Positions 41,869 through 50,230 of a DNA stretch of 64,000 nucleotides are shown piece after piece. Both the position numbers and the translations under genes were made by a program. The DNA comes from Bacteroidales bacterium (GTDB taxonomy: Bacteria > Bacteroidota > Bacteroidia > Bacteroidales > UBA932), in contig JAFSSE010000012.1 of the NCBI GenBank assembly GCA_017445755.1, positions 30,779 to 94,778 on the forward strand, given 5' to 3'. The notes below the pieces were generated by a model that saw only the letters and a program-made list of their open reading frames with translations, was not told the DNA's origin and ran no database searches. How positions within the stretch are numbered: the first letter of the stretch is position 1; every line of letters begins with the position of its first letter.

Positions 41869-44714
41869 CTTCCGCAAATCATTTTAAAGTCGCACCACTC
41901 GCAGTGTTCCGGAACGTCCGTCCTCCGGAAAGGAATGGAAGTATCCACCATCTCGGAAAGGGTCCCGGAGAGTCCTTCCCGGACAAGGGAAGCGAACTTT
42001 GCGTTAATCTCATGGTCCTGGACCTGATGGACAAAGAGGTCAGAGGGCGAGTAAATCGAGTTCAGGACGTGTTCTACACCGGAAATCTCCCGGGCTACGA
42101 CATCATACAGGAACATCTGGAGGGCAATTTTCGGCCGGTCTTTCGCCTCGGGGTCGAAAAGCTGCCCGGCGACCTCCTCTTCCTGCCCTTCCCGGACCTC
42201 GAATTCCTTCTCGGAGACACTTCCGGTCTTATAGTCAACCACCCGCACAGTCCCGTCGGCGAAGGAGTCGAGCCGGTCCATGGTTCCGGTAAAGCGGAAT
42301 CCGTCCATGTTCCAGTAAAACTTCCTCTCGAGTCCGAGGATTCGAAGATCCGGTTTCCCCTCCAGGTACTCCGCATCCCTTTCCAGAGTTTTCAGGATAT
42401 ACTGGATAATGACATCCTCGACAACGAGGTCACGCCCCGTCACCTCGTCTGTCGAAAGGTTCTCCAGAATCAGGTCCCTCACGAGAGTCCGGATTCGCTC
42501 CCTGTCTTTTATCAGAGAAAGGACATATGGACGGGTAAGTGTCTTATCCTCACGGGTATAGAGGATTTCCATCGCCTTGTGATAGACATTCCCGAGCCCG
42601 ATGGCGTCGAGCGTCTCCGTAACCTCGTCGTCGGTTTTCAGCTCCTTGACAAAGCCGTAATAGAACTTCGCCGGACAGTCGAGGTAATTCTTAAGGGACG
42701 TGGCGGAAAGGTTCCTGGAGCGGATTTTCGCTACATCCTCCTTCGTTTTGGGAATCAGGGAATCTTCCGCGGAGAGGAGTTTCAGCGGGGCGGCTGCGAC
42801 CTTCCGGTGGAGAGGGACATGGAAATGGTATTCCAGCTGGCGTATGAAGCGGCTTTCCTCGCCGGAGCGAAGCCCTTCCGTCCGGCTGTCACTGATCAGC
42901 CAGACCTTCTTCGGCCGCTGGATCATCCTGTAGAAATAATAGGCCCACATCGCGTCCTGGTGCTCATATGTAGGCATATCGAAGCCCTTCCGGAGCTCCG
43001 GAGGAACGAACGACGAGCTGACGCTGCGGCGGGGGAAGGTACCTTCGTTGGCGCTCAGGATGATAAGGTTGTCAAAGTCCAGGGCCCTGGTTTCGAGAGG
43101 GCCCATAACCTGAAGTCCGCCAAGCGGTTCCCCGTTGAAGGGGACGGCAACGGTGGCAAGATGCTGCTCCAGCAGGCGGAAATATGTAACCGGCAGTATC
43201 TCGAGCGACAGGGAGCTGAAAACATTGAGAACGGTATAATACCGCTTTACAAAATCCAGCTCCAGCGCGAGGTCTTCCCTTTCGGAAAGGCCTGCCCCGA
43301 TAAAGCCGAGGATATCCCTCTGATATGCGACGATTTCCTGGACCACATTGGCGGACGGGGTAGTAAGGTCCTTAACTACAGGGCGGAAAATCCGTTCGGT
43401 AAGGGGTCCTTTCCGCAAATCCTCCCCGTCCACATAGTATTTCAGATCCCTGGAAACATTTGTTACCGCCTCTTCTTCGGCGGGGGTCAGGAGGGATCGG
43501 AAAATACTGCTGGAGAAGATTGCATGGACCTGCCGGTGATAGAACTGCCAGGAGCCCTTTTTCTGCCGTAGATGGAGCTGCAGGGCCGAAACCGAGGACA
43601 TGAGCATATAGATGTCGCTCCCCGAAATGGGATAGCCCATGGTGACATTTATCTTCCCTGCTTCCGGCGGAATAGAGTTCAGAACCGGAAGAAGGAGATT
43701 TTCATCCGGAAGGACGATGGCGGTACGAACCGGATCCGTAAGATCTACGGTCCGGAGGATTTCCGGGAGGAGTTTCGCCTGGCCGACTGAAGACGGGACC
43801 CGAATTACCTCAAACTCCGGAATTCCCTCTTCCTTAATGAGCGGGAAGGCCTCTCCAAAGTCGGAAAGATTCTCCCTCAGAAAGTGTGAGGAGCGGTTCC
43901 TCGGATCCCGGATCATCTTCCCTTCGTAGTCCCAGGTAAACTCTGCGATTCCGGCCTTTTTCATCCTCAGGAGCACCGTCCTCTCGCTGGTACTGAGGGT
44001 ATTGAGCCCGACGAAGACATAGGATGTCACCCCGTCGAAAAGCCCCTCGAGTACGTCCGTAACCGGCTTTTCCTTAAGCTTTTCCGCGAGGTCGCGATAG
44101 ACCATCCCTTCGTAGGCCATCCCTTTGGAGCGGAGTGAGGACCGGAAGTCCTCGTAGAGGGGATAGAGGAGGTTCCATATCTGGAGGAAACGGGTTTTTA
44201 TATCATCCGATCCGCCCTCGAGGGCGACCGTAAGCCGGGCCGCATCCTTCCGGAAATGGCGGACGAACTGTTCCACGGCCTTACGCTGGGTCTCACTGAG
44301 ATAACTCAGCGTATCCTGCATACCCTTGAAATCGGAAACGTTTGTCAGCAGAAGACGCGCATCGACAAGGTATTTGTCTATATCGTCGAAGTCGGAAAGG
44401 ATAATGTCTCCCCAGAAAATAAACTCATCGAGGAGTTCAGCCCTCGGATAAATCTTCCGGTAACTGTCGTAGAGGGCCAGGAGAAGTCCCAGACGGTCAG
44501 TCGGTTCCACTCCATAGGCACGGTAGAAAAAGTCGCTGACGGAAAGAAGGGTCGGCTCAATGAAAGGTGCCTTGACCCCCCTCGACGCCACGCATTCCGA
44601 AAGGTACTTCCGGAAAAAGGCCATGGAGCGCCGGTTCGGGAAGATAAAACATCTCCTCCCGATTTCCCCGGCGGCAAAATAATGGTCAGCGACCTGTTTC
44701 AGATAAGGAATCAT
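41865..44714 (-). CDS. addB: AddB-like PD-(D/E)XK nuclease/inactive helicase subunit
   Basis: 949 residues. ATG 44714 overlaps the stop of the S4 gene (ATGA), so the 24-base longer version is rejected. The N-terminus CFIFPNRRSMAFFRKYLSE replaces a canonical Walker A, as expected for an AddB with a degenerate helicase. The C-terminal nuclease contains VRVVDYKTGSV, and four cysteines placed as in the AddB iron-sulfur staple: one in DCPAKFYYGF and three in HCEWCDFKMIC at the extreme C-terminus. It forms the dimer with AddA encoded next. Confidence 0.9.
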   Translation of the reverse strand: MIPYLKQVADHYFAAGEIGRRCFIFPNRRSMAFFRKYLSECVASRGVKAPFIEPTLLSVSDFFYRAYGVEPTDRLGLLLALYDSYRKIYPRAELLDEFIFWGDIILSDFDDIDKYLVDARLLLTNVSDFKGMQDTLSYLSETQRKAVEQFVRHFRKDAARLTVALEGGSDDIKTRFLQIWNLLYPLYEDFRSSLRSKGMAYEGMVYRDLAEKLKEKPVTDVLEGLFDGVTSYVFVGLNTLSTSERTVLLRMKKAGIAEFTWDYEGKMIRDPRNRSSHFLRENLSDFGEAFPLIKEEGIPEFEVIRVPSSVGQAKLLPEILRTVDLTDPVRTAIVLPDENLLLPVLNSIPPEAGKINVTMGYPISGSDIYMLMSSVSALQLHLRQKKGSWQFYHRQVHAIFSSSIFRSLLTPAEEEAVTNVSRDLKYYVDGEDLRKGPLTERIFRPVVKDLTTPSANVVQEIVAYQRDILGFIGAGLSEREDLALELDFVKRYYTVLNVFSSLSLEILPVTYFRLLEQHLATVAVPFNGEPLGGLQVMGPLETRALDFDNLIILSANEGTFPRRSVSSSFVPPELRKGFDMPTYEHQDAMWAYYFYRMIQRPKKVWLISDSRTEGLRSGEESRFIRQLEYHFHVPLHRKVAAAPLKLLSAEDSLIPKTKEDVAKIRSRNLSATSLKNYLDCPAKFYYGFVKELKTDDEVTETLDAIGLGNVYHKAMEILYTREDKTLTRPYVLSLIKDRERIRTLVRDLILENLSTDEVTGRDLVVEDVIIQYILKTLERDAEYLEGKPDLRILGLERKFYWNMDGFRFTGTMDRLDSFADGTVRVVDYKTGSVSEKEFEVREGQEEEVAGQLFDPEAKDRPKIALQMFLYDVVAREISGVEHVLNSIYSPSDLFVHQVQDHEINAKFASLVREGLSGTLSEMVDTSIPFRRTDVPEHCEWCDFKMICGR

Positions 44715-45103
44715 TCGCCCCCCATCAGCATGTCCCACATCCCTTCGATTTCCCGGCGGTCCTTCTTTGTAGGCCGGCCGGAGCCGCGTTCCCGCTTTAC
44801 GAAAAACGTTTCAACGGGTGCCCTAAGCTTGTCAAGTTCGGACTGCGGGGTAAGGTTTTCGGCATATTCACTTACCACGCTCGCCCCTACCCGGTTTTCA
44901 AGCGGCTTAAGGACACGGTAGGTATAAAGCACGGTCCCTTTCCGGACCTGGATTTCATCCCCGGGGGCAACCGCCTTCGAGGGTTTTGCGTTGGCACCGG
45001 AGACTTTCACCCTGCCGCCGCTGCATGCCTCTGTCGCTTCACTCCGCGTCTTGAACGCGCGGATTGCCCAGAGGTACTTGTCAATTCTTACCGTTCCCGC
45101 CAT
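44711..45103 (-). CDS. S4-domain RNA-binding protein (Hsp15-like)
   Basis: 130 residues. The S4 RNA-binding domain spans about residues 5-60 (VRIDKYLWAIRAFKTRSEATEACSGGRVKVSG), followed by a basic C-terminal tail (RERGSGRPTKKDRREIEG) typical of Hsp15/HslR. Hsp15 binds stalled 50S subunits carrying nascent chains. It overlaps addB by 4 bases. Between it and manA is an AT-rich stretch with the palindrome TAATTAATCGATTAATAATTA at its centre, but no recognisable promoter. Confidence 0.88.
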   Translation of the reverse strand: MAGTVRIDKYLWAIRAFKTRSEATEACSGGRVKVSGANAKPSKAVAPGDEIQVRKGTVLYTYRVLKPLENRVGASVVSEYAENLTPQSELDKLRAPVETFFVKRERGSGRPTKKDRREIEGMWDMLMGGE

Positions 45104-45120
45104 AATTAATCGATTAATAA

Positions 45121-46089
45121 TTAAAGATATGAGTCCTTCTCCTCCCGGGGGTCAAGCCCGGCTTCCAGAAGAAGTGTATCCCGCTTTTCGGGAGCAATGA
45201 CAAAGTCCGTAGTTTCGGACGGAACAAGCAGCACCTCCCCCTCTGATAGACGGTAGCGGCGCTCCCCTTCCCAGTCCCCTTCCACTATGTCCAGGAAGGC
45301 CCCGCCCCTGACGCAGGCGTACAGAAGGAAGGAATCGGATTCCCTTCGGGTTATCCGGAGCGGATCCGAAAGCCGGAGCTCGTTTACAGTGAACTGTTCC
45401 GTAGCGGCAAGGACCGAACGTGTCCCGGAAGGGTCCGAATGGCGCCTGAGAAGTGGATCCCACTGCCGGAAATCAATGAGGTCAAAGGCCTCTTCCAGAT
45501 GGAGTTCCGAGGTCCCCTGGCCCCAGCTGTGGAGCCGGAAATAAAGGTCTGAGCTCTCCGCGACCTCGACTATTTTCATGTTCCCGGAAGCCGCATGTAC
45601 AGTCCCCGGAGGAATCAGGAAAGAGTCTCCGACCTCCGGACGGACCTTGCAGAGAATATCTTCGACGGAGCCGTCAACGCAGCCAGTGAAGAACTCCGAA
45701 GCGGAGACATCGCGGCGGAAACCCATGTAAAGGAGGGCGTCCTCCCCGGCCTCGGCCACATACCAGAGGGCCGTCTTCCCGAAGGCGTCATAACGCTCCG
45801 CGGCGGAGGTATCGTCGGCGTTTACATGGAGCGAAGTCCGCCCCTTGACATCCAGGAACTTCACCATTACCGGGAACTGGGTCCCGTAGAACTCGAAGGA
45901 GGTATCCCCGACCACACGCTCCAGATAGGTCTGCATCAGCTCGGAAATGGTATTCCCGCCGAACCAGCCATTCCCGACCATGGAATCGGGATAGCCAAGG
46001 TCGGCGAGCGCAAAACGCTCGCCGCCCCAGTCCTTTTCCACATCCTCCGGAAGGAAGCGGAAGGGATAGAGTTTCTTTTCGTCAGCCAT
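45121..46089 (-). CDS. manA: Mannose-6-phosphate isomerase, class I
   Basis: 322 residues, cupin fold. KDWGGERFAL near the N-terminus, PVMVKFLDVKGRTSLHVNADD (zinc-binding region; the usual Q-x-H-P is L-H-V-N here) and GDSFLIPPGTVHAASGN (second zinc site with His) identify a short type I isomerase of the Bacillus/Bacteroidota type. It interconverts mannose-6-phosphate and fructose-6-phosphate. The ATG shares one base with the fumarase stop codon (TAATG), indicating coupled translation. Gene symbol reflects family, not tested activity. Confidence 0.85.
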   Translation of the reverse strand: MADEKKLYPFRFLPEDVEKDWGGERFALADLGYPDSMVGNGWFGGNTISELMQTYLERVVGDTSFEFYGTQFPVMVKFLDVKGRTSLHVNADDTSAAERYDAFGKTALWYVAEAGEDALLYMGFRRDVSASEFFTGCVDGSVEDILCKVRPEVGDSFLIPPGTVHAASGNMKIVEVAESSDLYFRLHSWGQGTSELHLEEAFDLIDFRQWDPLLRRHSDPSGTRSVLAATEQFTVNELRLSDPLRITRRESDSFLLYACVRGGAFLDIVEGDWEGERRYRLSEGEVLLVPSETTDFVIAPEKRDTLLLEAGLDPREEKDSYL

Positions 46090-47738
46090 TAGAGTCCGAT
46101 GGTCTTGAAGAAATCATTGCCCTTGTCGTCGACGAGGATGAAGGCCGGGAAGTCCTCCACCGTGATTTTCCAGATCGCCTCCATTCCAAGTTCAGGATAC
46201 TCGACGCACTCGATGGACTTGATGCTGCTCTGGGAAAGGACGGCGGCCACTCCGCCGATTGTTCCGAGATAGAAGCCGCCATGCTTCTGGCAGGCGTCGG
46301 TGACCACCTTGGAACGGTTGCCCTTGGCAATCATCACGAGGGAGGCGCCATGGTCCTGGAACTCATCTACATACGGGTCCATGCGGTTCGCCGTGGTGGG
46401 GCCCATGGAGCCGCAGGGGTAACCTGCCGGAGTTTTTGCAGGGCCGGCGTACAGGATGGGATGGTCCTTGAAATATGCGGGCATCTCTTCCCCGGCGTCC
46501 AGACGGGCCTTGAGCTTTGCATGGGCTATGTCGCGGGCCACGATAATGGTCCCCTTGAGATTCACCCTGGTTCCGACCTCATACTTTGTGAGCTCTGCGC
46601 GAACAGAGTCAATGCCTTTGTCGAGGTCTATCTCAATGCCGGAGGGACCTTCTCCCGGACGGCGGTACTCTTCGGGAATAAGCTCTGAAGGGTTGCTGTC
46701 CATCTTCTCGATCCAAACGCCGTCGGCGTTGATCTTGGACTTGATATTGCGGTCCGCGCTGCAGCTGACGCCCATACCGATAGGGCAGCTTGCGCCGTGG
46801 CGAGGCAGGCGTACAACACGGATGTCATGGGCAAGATACTTGCCTCCGAACTGGGCTCCAAGGCCGATTTTCTGCGCTTCCTTCAGGAGTTTCTCCTCAA
46901 GGTCTATGTCGCGGAATGCGCGACCGGTCTCGTCTCCGGTAGTAGGAAGAGAGTCGTAGAACTTTATGCTCGCAAGCTTTACGGTAAGGAGGTTCTTTTC
47001 GGCTGAAGTGCCGCCGATAACGAATGCAATGTGATAAGGCGGGCAGGCGGCCGTTCCGAGAGAGCGCATCTTCTCCACCAGGAAGGGGATGAGGGTCCCC
47101 TCGTTCTGGATGGTGGCCTTGGTCATGGGATAGAAGTAGGTCTTGTTGGCGCTGCCGCCGCCCTTTGCCACCATAACGAAGCGGTATTCACTGCCACGGG
47201 TGGCCTCGATGTCAATCTGGGCGGGGAGGTTGCACCTGGTATTTACCTCATTGTACATATCCAGGGGAGCATTCTGGCTGTAGCGGAGGTTCTCCTCGGT
47301 ATAACATTCGAAAACGCCGCGGCTAAGGGCCTCTTCGTCTTCGAAGTCAGTCCAGACACCCTGGCCCTTTTCACCATGAATGATTGCCGTTCCGGTATCC
47401 TGGCAGAAAGGAAGGACACCCTTCACGGACGTTTCCGCGTTGCGAAGGAACTGAAGTGCCACATACCTGTCGTTATCCGAGGCCTCCGGGTCCTTTAGGA
47501 TTGCCGCCACCTGCTCATTGTGGGCTCGGCGGAGCATGAACTGGCAGTCGTGGAAGGACTGCCGGGCCACCAGGGTCAGGGCCTCCGGCGAGACCTCCAG
47601 TATGGTCTTGCCGCCGCAGCCGCAGTGGCCGCCAAGTTTAACAGTCTTAACGAGTTTCTCAGAACCGGGAATCCTGTAATACTCTGTTGTGTCCGGGCCC
47701 AGCTGGAACATGGGCGCATATTTGAATTCTTGTGCCAT
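46089..47738 (-). CDS. fumB: Fumarate hydratase, class I (iron-sulfur)
   Basis: 549 residues, the length of the fused two-domain class I enzymes. Cysteines for a 4Fe-4S cluster are in [31 protein letters not shown]; the N-terminal [14 protein letters not shown] is another Cys-rich stretch typical of this family in Bacteroidetes. C-terminal [30 protein letters not shown] forms the swivelling domain. It interconverts fumarate and malate in the reductive TCA branch used for succinate fermentation. Starts 13 bases after prfB and is coupled to manA. Confidence 0.93.
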   Translation of the reverse strand: MAQEFKYAPMFQLGPDTTEYYRIPGSEKLVKTVKLGGHCGCGGKTILEVSPEALTLVARQSFHDCQFMLRRAHNEQVAAILKDPEASDNDRYVALQFLRNAETSVKGVLPFCQDTGTAIIHGEKGQGVWTDFEDEEALSRGVFECYTEENLRYSQNAPLDMYNEVNTRCNLPAQIDIEATRGSEYRFVMVAKGGGSANKTYFYPMTKATIQNEGTLIPFLVEKMRSLGTAACPPYHIAFVIGGTSAEKNLLTVKLASIKFYDSLPTTGDETGRAFRDIDLEEKLLKEAQKIGLGAQFGGKYLAHDIRVVRLPRHGASCPIGMGVSCSADRNIKSKINADGVWIEKMDSNPSELIPEEYRRPGEGPSGIEIDLDKGIDSVRAELTKYEVGTRVNLKGTIIVARDIAHAKLKARLDAGEEMPAYFKDHPILYAGPAKTPAGYPCGSMGPTTANRMDPYVDEFQDHGASLVMIAKGNRSKVVTDACQKHGGFYLGTIGGVAAVLSQSSIKSIECVEYPELGMEAIWKITVEDFPAFILVDDKGNDFFKTIGL

Positions 47739-47751
47739 ATAGTGTTGATAA

Positions 47752-48892
47752 TTAATCTATTTCATCGTCTGTAACAGCCGCTCCCCTACCCATGAGGAAG
47801 GCCTTCATGAATTCGTTGATGTCCCCGTCGAGGACGCCCTGGGTGTCGGCGGTGGAGACGCCGGTCCGGAGGTCTTTCACAAGCTTGTACGGATGGAGGA
47901 CATAATTCCTGATCTGGGAGCCCCATTCAATCCGCTTCTTCTGTCCTTCGAGTTCCGCCTGTTTTTCCTGGCGTTTCTTAAGCTCAATATCGTAGAGGCG
48001 CGATTTCAGGATTCTTAGGGCATTCTCCCTGTTGTCAAACTGGGAGCGGGTTTCCGTATTCTCTACCATGATGCCGGAAGGGATGTGGCGGACACGGACA
48101 CCGGTCTCGACCTTGTTGACATTCTGGCCCCCATGGCCTCCGCTACGGAAGGTATCCCACTCGAGGTCGGAGGGGTTGATGACGATGTTAATCGTATCAT
48201 CTACAAGAGGATATACGAAGACCGAAGAAAAGGTCGTCTGGCGCTTTCCCTGGGCGTTGAACGGAGAAATCCGAACCAGGCGGTGGACTCCGTTCTCGGC
48301 CTTCAGGTAGCCGTAGGCATAATCGCCCTCAACCTCGATGGTCACCGACTTTATTCCGGCCTCATCCCCTTCGAGAAGGTCCGTAACGGTCATCTTGAAG
48401 CCGTTACGCTCGCCCCAGCGGAGGTACATTCTCATGAGCATGGAAGACCAGTCATTCGCCTCGGTGCCGCCGGCGCCGGAATTAATTGTCAGCACCGCCC
48501 CGAGGTTATCCCCTTCCCCGCCGAGCATGTTCCTCAGTTCCAGGGCCTCAACTGCATCCACGGCCTCTTTCATGGCCGCGTCCAGTTCCCTCGTCTCATC
48601 GGTCTCGACCGCCTCCTCCTCTCCTCCGGAAACGCTCTCCTTCGCGAACTCATAGAGGACGTCGAGGTCGTCGACAAGCGTCGATGCCCTGTCGAAGTCA
48701 GTAACCCACGATTTCAGGGCCGAGAGCTTCTTCAAGAACTTCTCGGCTTCCTTGGGTTCATTCCAGAAATCGGACTGCTGGGTCTGCAGTTCCTTCTCGT
48801 TTACACTCCGCCGTTTCTCGGGGATGTCAAAGACACCTCCCCAGCGTTTCCAAACGCTGATGCAGAGCCCTGATCTCGTCGCTTGTCACCAT
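47752..48892 (-). CDS. prfB: Peptide chain release factor 2, made by programmed +1 frameshift
   Basis: ATG at 48892 opens a 21-codon frame ([21 protein letters not shown]) that ends at CTT TGA C. Slipping one base forward gives the rest: [12 protein letters not shown] and on to the stop at 47752, 379 residues in all. The codon-recognition motif is SPF ([11 protein letters not shown]) and the hydrolysis motif GGQ is in [11 protein letters not shown] purine-rich GGGGAGG lies just before the slip site, as in E. coli prfB. RF2 ends translation at UGA and UAA. It lies between the L,D-transpeptidase and fumarase genes. Confidence 0.95.
48826..48841 (-). promoter_or_regulatory. prfB programmed +1 frameshift site (CTTTGAC with upstream SD-like GGAGG)
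   Basis: Slip codon CTT at 48832-48830 followed by stop TGA and C (poor termination context). A GGGGAGG element 3 bases upstream mimics a Shine-Dalgarno sequence. This autoregulates RF2: low RF2 lets the ribosome pause at UGA and shift. Confidence 0.93.
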
Positions 48893-48922
48893 AAAGCGCA
48901 ACTCTCCATATTTAGAATTATA

Positions 48923-49447
48923 TTACTGTTTTTTCACCTTATCCAGCTCCCTGTCAAGGGCAATGTCTTCGGGCCCCGGGACCACCCTGACCTTCATACC
49001 CTTCTTAACATAAGGGAGGAGCTTCAGAAGGTCCTCATTGTGGAGGCGGATGCAGCCCTTGCTGTCCCGCGTCCCGATCCTGTCGTCCCGTTCGGGACAG
49101 GTTCCGTGGATACCTATCGCCTTGAAACCGGTTATGAGATGGATGAAATAAGGACCGTACGCCTCAACCTTGCCCTTCCCGTCATGGTAATCATAGAGGA
49201 CTCCACGGGTATTCTGAATCCACTCCACGGTAAAGGTCCCCTCCGGGGTCTTGCTGTCCCCGGCGACCCTCTTCCGCCCGATTCTCTCTCCGGTAGCGAC
49301 CGGATATCTCTGGAGGGTATCCCCTTCCGAAGAAAGCAGATACAGCTCCATCTTACCCTTGTCAACAAGGATTTCCTGGGCCCGGGAGGTATGGAAGGCG
49401 GCCATCAGAAGCAAAACGGCCGGAAGGACGGACAAATATCTTTTCAT
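48923..49447 (-). CDS. L,D-transpeptidase (YkuD domain), exported
   Basis: 174 residues. Signal peptide to about residue 22 (FHTSRA). The YkuD domain has TPEGTFTVE, GIHGTCP (His114) and the catalytic motif SKGCIRL (Cys132, Arg134). Such enzymes form 3-3 crosslinks in peptidoglycan or attach proteins to it; short exported versions with this motif are common. The ATG overlaps the murI stop by 4 bases, tying crosslinking to D-glutamate supply. Confidence 0.92.
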   Translation of the reverse strand: MKRYLSVLPAVLLLMAAFHTSRAQEILVDKGKMELYLLSSEGDTLQRYPVATGERIGRKRVAGDSKTPEGTFTVEWIQNTRGVLYDYHDGKGKVEAYGPYFIHLITGFKAIGIHGTCPERDDRIGTRDSKGCIRLHNEDLLKLLPYVKKGMKVRVVPGPEDIALDRELDKVKKQ

Positions 49448-50193
49448 TCTTCGGAAACTATCTTAAAAATTCGCTCCAGGGAGGAAGGGTCCCCGGATGA
49501 AATGAGCTCGATGGAAAAGCCGTCGGAGCGGACAAGGTTCCGGGATTCCATCACTGAAAGGGTGTGCTGGGCAACCGCCGGAGCCGGATCAATGACCCTC
49601 ACCCCGGGCCCTGCAACCGCTTCAATGGTTTCCCGAAGGAAGGGATAGTGGGTACAGCCGAGAACTATGGTATCAGCCCCGGCATCCAGAAGGGGCCGGA
49701 CACTCCTTTCCACAACTTCCCCGGCGCGGGGGCCCGATAAATCTCCGCTTTCCACAAGCTCCACAAAGCCCTCGCCGACATGTTCCTCAATCCTTACTTC
49801 ATCTTCATATAAGCCCCTTGTTTCCAGGTACTTAAGCCCGTTCAGGGTCCCCGCCGTGGCAAGCACTCCGATAACTCCGGTCCGGGTCCCCAGGGCAGCC
49901 GGTTTGACCGCCGGCTCCATCCCTATGAAGGGAACGGACGGATACTCCTTCCGAAGCGTCCGGATAGCCGCGGCCGTAGCGGTATTGCAGGCGACGACAA
50001 TGATGTCGCAGCCCTTCCCGAGAAGAAAATCCGTAATGCTGCGGGCCCTCTCACGGATATACTGAACGGTTTTTTCTCCATACGGGCAGTGGGCGTTATC
50101 CGCGAAATAGACATACTTCTCCAGGGGAAGCACCTTCACGAGCTCCCTGTAAACGGACATTCCGCCGGAACCAGAATCGAAAATACCGATCAT
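49444..50193 (-). CDS. murI: Glutamate racemase
   Basis: 249 residues. FDSGSGGMSV at the N-terminus, catalytic cysteines in VACNTA (Cys69) and LGCTHYP (Cys180), all standard for MurI. It supplies D-glutamate for peptidoglycan in the cytoplasm. First gene of the murI-ldt-prfB-fumarase-manA-S4-addB-addA run, all on the minus strand with overlaps or short gaps. The -7 box TATATTTG lies only 5 bases upstream of the ATG, so the message may have almost no leader. Confidence 0.95.
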   Translation of the reverse strand: MIGIFDSGSGGMSVYRELVKVLPLEKYVYFADNAHCPYGEKTVQYIRERARSITDFLLGKGCDIIVVACNTATAAAIRTLRKEYPSVPFIGMEPAVKPAALGTRTGVIGVLATAGTLNGLKYLETRGLYEDEVRIEEHVGEGFVELVESGDLSGPRAGEVVERSVRPLLDAGADTIVLGCTHYPFLRETIEAVAGPGVRVIDPAPAVAQHTLSVMESRNLVRSDGFSIELISSGDPSSLERIFKIVSEE

Positions 50194-50197
50194 GTTA

Positions 50198-50205
50198 CAA
50201 ATATA
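50198..50205 (-). promoter_or_regulatory. -7 box TATATTTG for murI
   Basis: Perfect TAnnTTTG on the minus strand, 4 bases from the murI start codon. Transcription from it would give a leaderless or nearly leaderless mRNA. Confidence 0.55.
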
Positions 50206-50230
50206 GAGAAAAAATTGCTATCTTCATAGC

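Noticed and set aside
41847-43571. 574-codon open frame opposite addB
   Set aside because: Antisense of a confirmed gene, no motif.
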